Below, piece after piece: positions 1 through 4,593 of a DNA stretch of 5,063 nt. A program made the translations under genes and the position numbers. Numbering within the stretch: the first letter of the stretch is position 1; each line of letters starts with the position of its first letter. Below the pieces are notes generated by a model. That model had not been told where the DNA came from, ran no database searches, and worked only from the letters and a program-made list of their open reading frames with translations. The stretch is from Spirochaetaceae bacterium (GTDB taxonomy: Bacteria > Spirochaetota > Spirochaetia > Treponematales > Breznakiellaceae): positions 1 through 5,063 of the forward strand of contig JAITHF010000089.1 of the NCBI GenBank assembly GCA_031280115.1, in the 5' to 3' direction.

Positions 1-69
1 GCAAAACAAGTTTTCCGGTTCACCAAAAAAGCTGTCCTGTCCCCCATAAATTCATTGTTTCAGAACGGA
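1..69 (+). repeat. Tail of a repeat cassette with decayed promoter-like block
   Basis: This is the right-hand end of a cassette that begins before the window. A core-like hexamer GTTCAC lies at 18-23 and GTCCCC at 39-44, exactly 21 bp apart, matching the period of the complete arrays further on. After it come CCTGTCCCCC, ATAAAT and TCATT (52-56), the same order as at 515-552 and, inverted, at 4400-4365. Where the other copies have TATAAT, this one reads CAGAAC (61-66), so the promoter-like block is decayed. No coding sequence is supported here. Confidence 0.6.
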
Positions 70-71
70 TT

Positions 72-89
72 ACCCCCTGCGGGGGTTTT
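72..89 (+). terminator. Hairpin with T-run, terminator-like
   Basis: The stem A-CCCCC (72-77) pairs with GGGGG-T (81-86) around a TGC loop and is followed by TTT, which fits a short intrinsic terminator on the plus strand. The same CCCCC/GGGGG hairpin with a TGC or GCA loop occurs at 784-796 and 4180-4192, so it is also a repeat module, and termination is only inferred. Confidence 0.35.
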
Positions 90-93
90 AAAC

Positions 94-147
94 GGCTTCC
101 TGCCTCGCGCCCTTCCGCCTGCGGCTCGGTTAGGCGTTATTTTGGCT
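94..147 (+). terminator. Repeat module C: GC-rich hairpin plus T-run (copy 1)
   Basis: A block beginning GGCTTCCTGC contains an outer CGCC/GGCG stem enclosing CCGC-CT-GCGG, followed by the T-rich run TTATTTT. Related blocks with the same order recur at 264-312 and 824-863, and a weaker one at 4615-4651. In each case a T-run follows the hairpin and 21-bp-type repeat sequence follows that. It resembles an intrinsic terminator closing one cassette before the next array starts. The fold was judged by eye. Confidence 0.4.
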
Positions 148-181
148 GCAAGAAAAACCGGTCTTTGCGCCGGGGTCTGTT

Positions 182-285
182 GGTATGGTATGAATTATCG
201 GCGCTTTCGCGCCTCTTTTAAGAGAATTTGGAGGGTCATAGACCCTCCAAACCACCCATAAAAGCTTCCTGCGCGGCGCCCGGGC
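182..285 (+). repeat. Repeat cassette body, modules A-H-B (copy 1)
   Basis: This is a body with the same order as 545-700, 4672-4750 and, inverted, 4372-4280. It has a TATGGT box (184-189) in place of TATAAT, then GGCGC-TTTC-GCGCC (200-213), the small palindrome CTCTT-TT-AAGAG, a strong 11-bp hairpin (227-251), and the linker CCAAACCACCC leading to AAGCTTCCTGCGC. Short open frames cross it, but none has a ribosome site or sensible composition. It is most likely a non-coding repeat, possibly transcribed as a short structured RNA. Confidence 0.6.
227..251. repeat. 11-bp perfect hairpin H (copy 1)
   Basis: TTTGGAGGGTC (227-237) pairs perfectly with GACCCTCCAAA (241-251) across a 3-nt ATA loop. 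Equivalent hairpins at 4712-4735, 585-670 and 4306-4330 have different arm sequences but remain paired. That argues for the structure being kept rather than only the sequence. Confidence 0.8.
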
Positions 286-312
286 GGTTGCGGCTCGGGT
301 AGGCGTTTTTTT
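264..312 (+). terminator. Repeat module C: GC-rich hairpin plus T7 (copy 2)
   Basis: AGCTTCCTGCGCGG leads into CGCC...GGCG arms with an inner CCCG/CGGG pairing, then seven T residues (306-312), and directly into the first unit of the 21-bp array. It is the clearest example of the hairpin-T-run module standing immediately before an array. The stem is imperfect, so terminator function is tentative. Confidence 0.4.
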
Positions 313-510
313 GGATCCAACCGAACCTTTTTTGGATCCAACCGAACCTTTGACGGATCCAACCGAACCTTTGTTGGATCCAACCGAAATCTTTTTGTTT
401 CCAACCTAACCATTTTTGGTTCCAACCGGACCTTTGTTGGAACCAACCGAACTTTTGTCGGATCCAACCGAACCTTTGTCGGATCCAACCGAACCTTTTT
501 TGGATCCAAA
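307..510. repeat. 21-bp tandem array 1, ten units with GGATCC-type core
   Basis: Ten consecutive cores start at 313, 334, 355, 376, 397, 418, 439, 460, 481 and 502, every one exactly 21 bp after the last. Seven are the palindrome GGATCC; the others are GTTTCC, GGTTCC and GGAACC. Flanks are T-rich before the core and mostly AACCGAACC after it, and several units extend the palindrome to TTGGATCCAA. No length variation occurs. Because 21 is divisible by three, long open frames run through on both strands (seven-residue repeats such as LDPTKVR), but these are a by-product of the period and are not called as genes. Confidence 0.95.
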
Positions 511-514
511 ACAA

Positions 515-552
515 ACTATCCTGCCCCCAGATAAATCATTGTTTTATAATGA
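515..552 (+). promoter_or_regulatory. Conserved promoter-like block with TATAAT (cassette 2)
   Basis: Seen here: CCTGCCCCC, ATAAA, then TCATT (536-540) and AATGA (548-552) as an inverted repeat around GTTTTAT, embedding a perfect TATAAT (545-550). The last GGATCC core begins 43 nt upstream of TATAAT and a degenerate unit (GCCCCC, 523-528) begins 22 nt upstream, where a -35 box would sit. The block recurs at 4650-4682 and, inverted, at 4365-4400. The -35 match is poor, so unaided sigma-70 activity is uncertain; an activator bound to the array could compensate. Confidence 0.45.
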
Positions 553-718
553 CTTATCGGCGCTTCGCGCCTCTTTTAAGAGTTTTTGGGGGCTTTTTTA
601 CCGGCGCTTCATGTTTCGCGTATTCTTTTGCAAACTTCGCGTAAGGGAACAGCCTACGGCTGCCCCCAAACCCCCGCTAAAGGCTTCCTGCGCTGCGCCC
701 GTGCGCCGTCGAAGCCCG
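553..718 (+). repeat. Repeat cassette body, modules A-H-B (copy 2, with expanded hairpin)
   Basis: GGCGC-TTC-GCGCC (559-571) starts 14 nt after TATAAT, followed by CTCTT-TT-AAGAG. The H hairpin arms TTTGGGGGC (585-593) and GCCCCCAAA (662-670) are then separated by a 68-nt insert, which itself carries CAGCC-TAC-GGCTG (650-662). After that come CCCCCGCTAAAGGCTTCCTG and the B linker. The arms remain perfectly paired despite the insert. No gene is supported. Confidence 0.6.
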
Positions 719-830
719 CTGAGGCGCCGCTTCGGGGTTGTGACTAAACTTACGAACCCGCTCACCGCAAGAAGCACCTGAATCCCCCGCAGGGGGTGAA
801 ACAGCCTTCGGCTGCCCGCAGGGGGCGCCG
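719..830 (+). repeat. Repeat module E, copy 1 (full length)
   Basis: This is one of three copies of a block marked by CCGCTTC, GGGTTGTGACTAAAC and CACCGCAAGAAGCAC. Nested pairings are visible: outer GCTTC (729-733) with GAAGC (771-775), and inner GGGTT (735-739) with AACCC (755-759). Two hairpins follow, CCCCC-GCA-GGGGG (784-796) and CAGCC-TTC-GGCTG (802-814). The other copies are at 4784-4873 (same strand, lacking the first of these two hairpins) and 4180-4257 (opposite strand, ending after it). It may be a folded RNA or DNA element; function unknown. Confidence 0.75.
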
Positions 831-863
831 CGCCCTTCCGCCGGCGGCTCCGGCGGGCGTTTT
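831..863 (+). terminator. Repeat module C: intrinsic-terminator-like hairpin (copy 3)
   Basis: CGCCC (831-835) pairs with GGGCG (855-859). Inside it GCCGG (840-844) pairs with CCGGC (850-854), so the 3' arm is continuous, and TTTT (860-863) follows. This is the best terminator shape in the left mosaic. It would end any transcript started at the TATAAT at 545 before the next array. Confidence 0.45.
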
Positions 864-881
864 GCTGGTTCCAATCAACTT

Positions 882-960
882 GTTTTGAGAGCAAAACAAC
901 TTATTTTGCGTGCAAAAAACGTTGCTTTGTGCACAAAAAAACGTATGCCGCCGGCAAAAA
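882..960. repeat. 21-bp array 3, four diverged units
   Basis: Four units keep the 21-bp step, with hexamers at 887, 908, 929 and 950. They read GAGAGC, GCGTGC, GTGCAC and GCCGGC, the last two being perfect palindromes, each followed by an A-rich run. Arms extend the symmetry: GTTTTG/CAAAAC at 882-897 and TTTGTGCACAAA at 926-937. Sequence differs from arrays 1 and 2 while period and layout are kept. It ends about 80 bp before the start codon at 1042. Confidence 0.65.
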
Positions 961-975
961 ACCCGGCCCGGCATC

Positions 976-1005
976 TTGCCCTGCGCCGGCTTTGCAGGGT
1001 ATGGT
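976..1005 (+). promoter_or_regulatory. Candidate promoter for the 1042-1689 gene
   Basis: TTGCCC (976-981) and TATGGT (1000-1005), 18 bp apart, each match the sigma-70 consensus at four of six positions. The interval holds an inverted repeat, CCCTGC (979-984) with GCAGGG (994-999), overlapping the -35 box, which could be an operator or a chance hairpin. A start near 1012 would leave a leader of about 30 nt. Predicted by eye only. Confidence 0.3.
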
Positions 1006-1041
1006 GTTTGGGCGCTGTTTCAGCGATAAGGAAAATCCGGC

Positions 1042-1689
1042 ATGAAAAAAATGATGGCCCTGCTTCCCCTGCTTCCCCTGCTTTTCCTAAGCCTCGCCCG
1101 CCTTTTAATCCCAGTTCCCGTGTGCGCTCAAGAGGCTGTGCAGGATGAAAGCCCCCCTGCACCCCTGCCCGGGGCGCCGGAAAAACAGGACCCTCCGGCA
1201 GAAGCGGCGCAATTCCCGCTTTTCCGCTATTTCGCATGGGCAAAGCCCTTTGCGGAACGGAAAGATTTCGTGCTTGCCGCAGTATCCGCCCTCTGGACCC
1301 CGGACGCCCAAGGCATCGGGGAAGAAATCTTCGCCCTGCACTGGTCGTTCCTCCCCTTTACCTCAATCGGCGGGGGCCTCAACCTGAGCGGGCTTTTCGG
1401 CCAGGGGCTTTTCCCCCAGTCTCTGACCCTCGTCCATAAGGCCGGCGTTGTCCTGCCCCTCACGCCGCGGCTTAAAATCTTCGGGGACCTGACCTTGGAA
1501 ATAGGGCTTGGCGAACCCAGTGCCGTATCCGGCGCGGCGCTGGCTTTGGCCCTGGGGTACGACGCGGGGTTTACGGTCATGCTGGATACTGATTTCGGCA
1601 TTGAGATAACGTACAAGGGCCTGTGGAAGCCGGACCGGGCCTATGTGAACGCCCTGGGATTTGGGTGGCTGTGGAACTTCTGGCGCTGA
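1042..1689 (+). CDS. Secreted beta-rich envelope protein, unrecognised family
   Basis: This encodes 215 residues with a clear signal peptide: MKKMM, a Leu/Pro-rich hydrophobic core (about residues 6-27), then V-C-A before Gln30 as the likely signal-peptidase I site. Residues 31-57 are a Pro/Glu/Ala-rich linker. The rest alternates hydrophobic and polar residues in short strands rich in Gly and aromatics (for example around 74-84, 98-120, 128-156 and 166-192) and ends GFGWLWNFWR, which suggests a small outer-membrane beta-barrel or periplasmic beta-sandwich. The start is chosen because AAGGA (1028-1032) sits 9 nt upstream and the KK n-region follows it; Met4 or Met5 would remove that charge. 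Cys28 could suggest a relaxed spirochaetal lipobox (V-P-V-C), but Val at -1 is unusual. I do not recognise the family and assign no function. It converges on the 1725-2324 gene. Confidence 0.75.
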   Translation: MKKMMALLPLLPLLFLSLARLLIPVPVCAQEAVQDESPPAPLPGAPEKQDPPAEAAQFPLFRYFAWAKPFAERKDFVLAAVSALWTPDAQGIGEEIFALHWSFLPFTSIGGGLNLSGLFGQGLFPQSLTLVHKAGVVLPLTPRLKIFGDLTLEIGLGEPSAVSGAALALALGYDAGFTVMLDTDFGIEITYKGLWKPDRAYVNALGFGWLWNFWR

Positions 1690-1690
1690 C

Positions 1691-1713
1691 AGGGCGCCTG
1701 CCCTCTTGAGGGC
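1691..1713. terminator. Hairpins between convergent genes
   Basis: The 35-bp gap between the two convergent stop codons holds GCCCTC-TT-GAGGGC (1700-1713). An alternative stem, AGGGC (1691-1695) with GCCCT (1700-1704), competes for the same bases. Position suggests a shared bidirectional terminator, but no T-run follows on either strand, so the call is weak. Confidence 0.35.
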
Positions 1714-1724
1714 CCGCGCTTCCG

Positions 1725-2324
1725 CTACATATCCCGCAGTTCATTGTCCAGCCGCGCTCTGGTTTCGTTGTCTATGATCTGTTTATCAAGAAGCACCCCG
1801 TTGAGAATACCCAGATAATTTTTAAGATGCCCGAAATGGTTTGACTTTATCGCCGCAAGTTCGGCGCTGAAGCCGTCCATCTTGGTATCCATACCGGCTA
1901 TCTTGTTGTCCATCTCAACAAAGCGGGCGTTCATCTTGTTGTCCATCTCAACGAAGCGGACATCCATCTTGTTGTCCATCTCAACGAAGCGGACATTCAT
2001 CTTGTTGTCCAGCGCGGCTATCTTATTGTCCATCTCGGCAAAGCGGACATTTATTTTGTTGTCCATATCAGCAAAACGGGCGTTCATCTTATTGTCCATC
2101 TCGCCGAAACGGGTATCAAATTTAGCCTCAAAGGTGTCAAAGCGCCTTTCGATACTCAAAAGCGAGGAGTCCAGCGCGGTCTGTTTGAACCCGTGCTTCA
2201 CAAAGTCCATACCGTGCCGGCTGAACCCGATAACGAACACAATCCCCCCGGCGGCGCATAACGTAATCGCCAGTATAGGGGGAGAGGCGCTTATAATTTT
2301 ATCTAAAATATCCCATACCGTCAT
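1725..2324 (-). CDS. Membrane-anchored coiled-coil protein with 11-residue repeats
   Basis: This encodes 199 residues. Residues 15-34 form one hydrophobic membrane segment (PPILAITLC...FVIGF), followed by a basic patch (RHG, KHGFK) and a long predicted coiled coil from about residue 55. Its core repeats MDNKM-NARF-AE: the MDNK-type motif starts at residues 76, 87, 98, 105, 116, 127, 138 and 145, giving steps of 11, 11, 7, 11, 11, 11 and 7. Mixed 11- and 7-residue steps are typical of coiled coils that shift handedness locally. A non-repetitive tail (about 155-199, including HLKNYLGILNGVLLDKQ) follows. GGAGGG (2331-2336) lies 6 nt before the ATG, a good ribosome site. It resembles Borrelia Bdr-type repeat proteins in style, though those carry the membrane segment at the other end. 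It may oligomerise at the inner membrane; no function assigned. It shares strand with ilvB, 111 bp downstream, but probably has its own promoter. Confidence 0.8.
   Translation of the reverse strand: MTVWDILDKIISASPPILAITLCAAGGIVFVIGFSRHGMDFVKHGFKQTALDSSLLSIERRFDTFEAKFDTRFGEMDNKMNARFADMDNKINVRFAEMDNKIAALDNKMNVRFVEMDNKMDVRFVEMDNKMNARFVEMDNKIAGMDTKMDGFSAELAAIKSNHFGHLKNYLGILNGVLLDKQIIDNETRARLDNELRDM
1866..2105 (-). repeat. 33-bp/21-bp intragenic direct repeats
   Basis: DNA encoding the MDNK coiled coil is itself nearly identical from unit to unit (CATCTTGTTGTCCATCTC and close variants recur on the plus strand), with steps of 33 bp and two of 21 bp. Such repeats can expand or contract by slippage or recombination without breaking the frame, so coiled-coil length probably varies between strains. 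Confidence 0.75.
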
Positions 2325-2343
2325 AGCGTGCCCTCCGCTTTCC

Positions 2344-2373
2344 AGTATACCATAGCATCCTCACAGGCGTCCA
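2344..2373 (-). promoter_or_regulatory. Candidate promoter for the coiled-coil gene
   Basis: Reading the minus strand, TGGACG (2373-2368) and TATACT (2349-2344) are 18 bp apart and match sigma-70 consensus at four and five of six positions. Transcription would start near 2337, leaving a very short leader that still includes the GGAGGG ribosome site. This supports separate expression from ilvB. Confidence 0.35.
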
Positions 2374-2403
2374 CGCCTTTCTTAGGGGAATACCGGAATT
2401 TCA

Positions 2404-2423
2404 CCGCCCCCGGTGGGGGGCGG
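2404..2423 (-). terminator. Strong GC hairpin downstream of ilvB
   Basis: CCGCCCCC (2404-2411) and GGGGGCGG (2416-2423) form a perfect 8-bp stem with a 4-nt loop, beginning 12 nt after the ilvB stop codon. There is no following T-run on the minus strand, so it may end transcription only with help, or stabilise the 3' end of the mRNA. Confidence 0.4.
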
Positions 2424-2435
2424 CGCCGGCGGGAA

Positions 2436-4127
2436 CTAGAGGATTTGCCGGTCGATAGGCATTCCCCCGGGCACCATAGGAAGCACTTCCTCGTCCGGAT
2501 CGATTGCCGCGTCGATTACCGCTGCCTGCCCTGCCTTGAGGTCGCCTGCGGCCCTGTCAAGCGCCGCGGCAAAGCCGTCCTCGGTGTCCGCAGAATACCC
2601 TGAAAGCCCGTATGCCTGAGCCAGCTTCACAAAGTCCGGCCATTGGGTAAGGACTGTTTCAGAGTACCGCTCCTCATAGAACAGGCGTTGCCACTGCCGC
2701 ACCATGCCGAGCGCCTGGTTATTAAAAACCACGATCAAGAGCGGCACGCCGTATGCCTTGAGGGTTCCCATCTCCGCGCAGTTCATGCGGAAACAGCCGT
2801 CTCCGGTAAAAAGCGCCACAGCCCTTGACGGGTTGGCTATCTTCGCGCCCAGCGCCGCGCCAAGGCCGAAGCCCATAGTTCCCAAGCCGCCGGACGACAG
2901 AAACGAGCGGGGGCGGGTGAACGGGTAGAACTGGGCGGTCCAAATCTGGTGCTGCCCCACATCGGTAGCCACCACCGCGTCTTCCCCGAGGCGCCGGGCG
3001 GTTTCCTCCAAGATAAAGCGGGGGCGGAGGCCGCCGGTTTTCTCGTGGGACTTGGGGATACACCCTTTCCACCGGGCGATTTCCCCCTCCCATCCAGCCT
3101 CTGCCCGGGGCGGGAGCCGGGCGAGGACTTTGCCCAGGGTCTTCCTGATGTCCCCGACAACCCATGTTTCCGCCTGAATGTTCTTGTTGATTTCAGCGGG
3201 GTCAATGTCAAAATGGAGGATTTTCGCGGCGCCGGCAAAGGTGCCGGGGCTGCTGGTAACCCGATCGGAGAAGCGGGCGCCGACAGCCACAAGGAGGTCT
3301 GCCTGCTGTACCGCCTTGTTGGACGCCACGGTGCCGTGCATACCTACAAGGCCCGTATGAAGGGGGTGGGATTTGGGAATGGCGCCGGTTCCCATGAGGC
3401 TCAGCGCCACTGGGGCGCCCAGCCGCTCGGCGAGCTCTATGAGTTCTTTTGACGCGCCTGAGATGATGACCCCGCCGCCTGCGTACAGCACCGGATGTTT
3501 GGCGCCCGCAAGGAGGGACGCGGCTTTGCCGATGTCTTCCTCGCTGAAGGCGCGCCGGCTGCTCCGTTCCTCAAGGCGCCGGGCCCGTTCCGCCAGATTA
3601 GGCGTGGAGCAGGCTGTTGAAAGGGCGCCGGCAATATCTTTGGGAATATCTACCAGCACCGGTCCGGGGCGGCCTGTGCGGGCTACCAGAAAGGCTTCCC
3701 GAATGACTTCGGCAAGCTCGTTTACGTCCTTAACGATCCAGTTGTGTTTTACCACAGGCATCGTAATTCCCGCGATGTCCACTTCCTGAAAGCTGTCTTT
3801 TCCTAAGAGCGCAGTGCTTACGTTGCCGGTAATGGCCACAAGGGGCACCGAATCCATAGCGGCAGTGGCGATGCCGGTAACAAGATTGGTGGCCCCCGGG
3901 CCTGAAGTGGCGATACAGACCCCGGTTTTGCCGGTTGAGCGGGCGTATCCGTCTGCGGCGTGGGCCGCGTGCTGTTCATGGCTTACAAGAATGTGCCGGA
4001 TTCGGTCTTTATGTTTGAAGAGTTCGTCATAGATCGTTAAAACCGCGCCCCCCGGGTAGCCGAACACGGTGTCAACCCCCTGTTCAATCAGGGCTTCAAT
4101 AAGGATTCGCGCCCCTGTGTAGTGCAT
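2436..4127 (-). CDS. ilvB: Acetolactate synthase, large (catalytic) subunit
   Basis: It condenses two pyruvates to 2-acetolactate, or pyruvate with 2-oxobutyrate to 2-aceto-2-hydroxybutyrate: the first common step of valine, leucine and isoleucine synthesis, in the cytoplasm, using ThDP, Mg and FAD. The 563 residues match the usual length. Visible landmarks in order: N-terminal ThDP-binding domain with GYPGGAVL (23-30), catalytic Glu51 in SHEQHAAHAADGYAR, SGPGATN (75-81) and GKDSFQE (109-115); central FAD domain with GMHG (262-265) and RFSDRVT (285-291), close to the RFDDRVT seen in anabolic enzymes; C-terminal domain with the GDG (442-444) to NN (469-470) metal/ThDP motif and GMVRQWQ (474-480). 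These favour anabolic AHAS over catabolic ALS. The ATG is chosen because it begins the family's normal N-terminus and has GAGGGAG about 11 nt upstream. No ilvN follows; the next gene is unrelated. No BCAA-rich leader peptide is visible upstream. Confidence 0.95.
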   Translation of the reverse strand: MHYTGARILIEALIEQGVDTVFGYPGGAVLTIYDELFKHKDRIRHILVSHEQHAAHAADGYARSTGKTGVCIATSGPGATNLVTGIATAAMDSVPLVAITGNVSTALLGKDSFQEVDIAGITMPVVKHNWIVKDVNELAEVIREAFLVARTGRPGPVLVDIPKDIAGALSTACSTPNLAERARRLEERSSRRAFSEEDIGKAASLLAGAKHPVLYAGGGVIISGASKELIELAERLGAPVALSLMGTGAIPKSHPLHTGLVGMHGTVASNKAVQQADLLVAVGARFSDRVTSSPGTFAGAAKILHFDIDPAEINKNIQAETWVVGDIRKTLGKVLARLPPRAEAGWEGEIARWKGCIPKSHEKTGGLRPRFILEETARRLGEDAVVATDVGQHQIWTAQFYPFTRPRSFLSSGGLGTMGFGLGAALGAKIANPSRAVALFTGDGCFRMNCAEMGTLKAYGVPLLIVVFNNQALGMVRQWQRLFYEERYSETVLTQWPDFVKLAQAYGLSGYSADTEDGFAAALDRAAGDLKAGQAAVIDAAIDPDEEVLPMVPGGMPIDRQIL

Positions 4128-4150
4128 AGAATACCAGTCTCCCTCATTTT

Positions 4151-4179
4151 AAGGTATTAAAAGAACCCTCCCCCGTCAA
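4151..4179 (-). promoter_or_regulatory. Candidate ilvB promoter at the repeat boundary
   Basis: On the minus strand TTGACG (4179-4174, five of six consensus positions) and TACCTT (4156-4151, three of six) are separated by 17 bp. The predicted start lies close to the gene, giving a leader of about 15-20 nt that still includes the GAGGGAG site. The -35 box begins at the base next to the CCCCC/GGGGG hairpin that ends repeat module E, so the repeat stops precisely where this promoter starts. Confidence 0.4.
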
Positions 4180-4257
4180 CCCCCTGCGGGGGATTCACGT
4201 GCTTCTTGCGGTGGGAGGGTTTGTGGGTTTAGTCACAACCCCGAAGCGGCGCCTCAC
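4180..4257 (-). repeat. Repeat module E, copy 3 (inverted, truncated)
   Basis: Reading the minus strand, this is the same block as 719-796: GCTTC...GAAGC outer stem (4247-4243 with 4205-4201), GGGTT...AACCC inner stem (4241-4237 with 4221-4217), the GTGACTAAAC stretch, and a final CCCCC-GCA-GGGGG hairpin (4192-4180). It ends there and lacks the CAGCC/GGCTG hairpin of copies 1 and 2. Orientation is toward ilvB. Confidence 0.75.
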
Positions 4258-4279
4258 CGCGATTTGCAGGCGGGAGGGC

Positions 4280-4358
4280 GCGGGGCATGAAGCCTTTAGG
4301 GGTGGTTTGGAGGGTCTATGACCCACCAAAAACTCTTCCCAAAGAGGCGCGCAGCGCC
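4280..4358 (-). repeat. Repeat cassette body, modules A-H-B (inverted copy)
   Basis: On the minus strand this reads GGCGC-TGC-GCGCC (4358-4346), then the H hairpin TTTGGTGGGTC (4330-4320) with GACCCTCCAAA (4316-4306; one mismatch, loop 4319-4317), then CCACCCCTAAAGGCTTCATG. It is the inverted counterpart of 200-280 and 559-700. A transcript through it would continue toward ilvB. Confidence 0.6.
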
Positions 4359-4364
4359 GATACA

Positions 4365-4400
4365 TCATTATACTATAACGATTTATCCGGGGACAGGGCA
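4365..4400 (-). promoter_or_regulatory. Conserved promoter-like block with TATAAT (inverted cassette)
   Basis: On the minus strand: CCTGTCCCC, GGATAAAT, then TCGTT-N7-AATGA (4381-4365) containing TATAAT (4372-4367). The nearest intact array core starts 43 nt upstream (4415) and a degenerate unit GTCCCC (4394-4389) starts 22 nt upstream, the same spacings as in the cassette at 502-550. It points at ilvB, with about 245 nt from TATAAT to the ilvB ATG. An alternative distal ilvB promoter is possible but unproven. Confidence 0.4.
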
Positions 4401-4404
4401 TCGT

Positions 4405-4593
4405 ATTCCGTGTACAGAATGACCTATTCCGTGTACAGAATGACTTATTCCGTGTACAGGATGACTCGCTCCGTATACAGGATGACTCGCTCCGTATACA
4501 GAATGACTCGCTCCGTATACAGAATGACTCGCTCCGTATACAGAATGACTCGCTCCGTATACAAAATGACTCGCTCCGTGTACGGTTTACCCT
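4405..4593. repeat. 21-bp tandem array 2, nine units with GTATAC/GTGTAC core
   Basis: Cores start at 4410, 4431, 4452, 4473, 4494, 4515, 4536, 4557 and 4578, all exactly 21 bp apart. Four are GTGTAC and sit at the ends (the first three and the last); the five central ones are the palindrome GTATAC. Flanks change along the array from CTATTCC/AGAATGAC to CGCTCC/AGAATGACT, showing stepwise duplication. A degenerate tenth unit (GGGGAC, 4389-4394) continues the register. Open frames through it on both strands (repeats such as SVYRMTR) are period artefacts. Confidence 0.95.

Noticed and set aside
195..514. Minus-strand open frames giving heptapeptide repeats (LDPTKVR; WIRQRFG)
   Set aside because: Three frames stay open only because the 21-bp repeat is divisible by three. 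There is no ribosome site or non-repeat domain, and the frames run into hairpin modules.
719..830. Integron attC-like site (GGTTGTGAC...AACC)
   Set aside because: The boxes do not fit the GTTRRRY/RYYYAAC consensus, no cassette gene lies between copies, and no integrase is in the window.
1042..1689. Lipoprotein signal (V-P-V-C at residues 25-28)
   Set aside because: Val at -1 and Pro at -2 fit lipoboxes poorly, while V-C-A before Gln30 is a normal signal-peptidase I site.
2643..3789. Long opposite-strand and other-frame ORFs inside ilvB
   Set aside because: They are shadows of the well-supported ilvB frame, rich in Arg/Pro/Ala, and lack recognisable domains.
4128..4380. Leader-peptide attenuator upstream of ilvB
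   Set aside because: No short frame rich in Leu, Val or Ile codons is present on the minus strand, and no T-box-type motif was recognised.
4405..4593. CRISPR array
   Set aside because: Units are contiguous 21-bp repeats with no unique spacers, and no cas genes are present.
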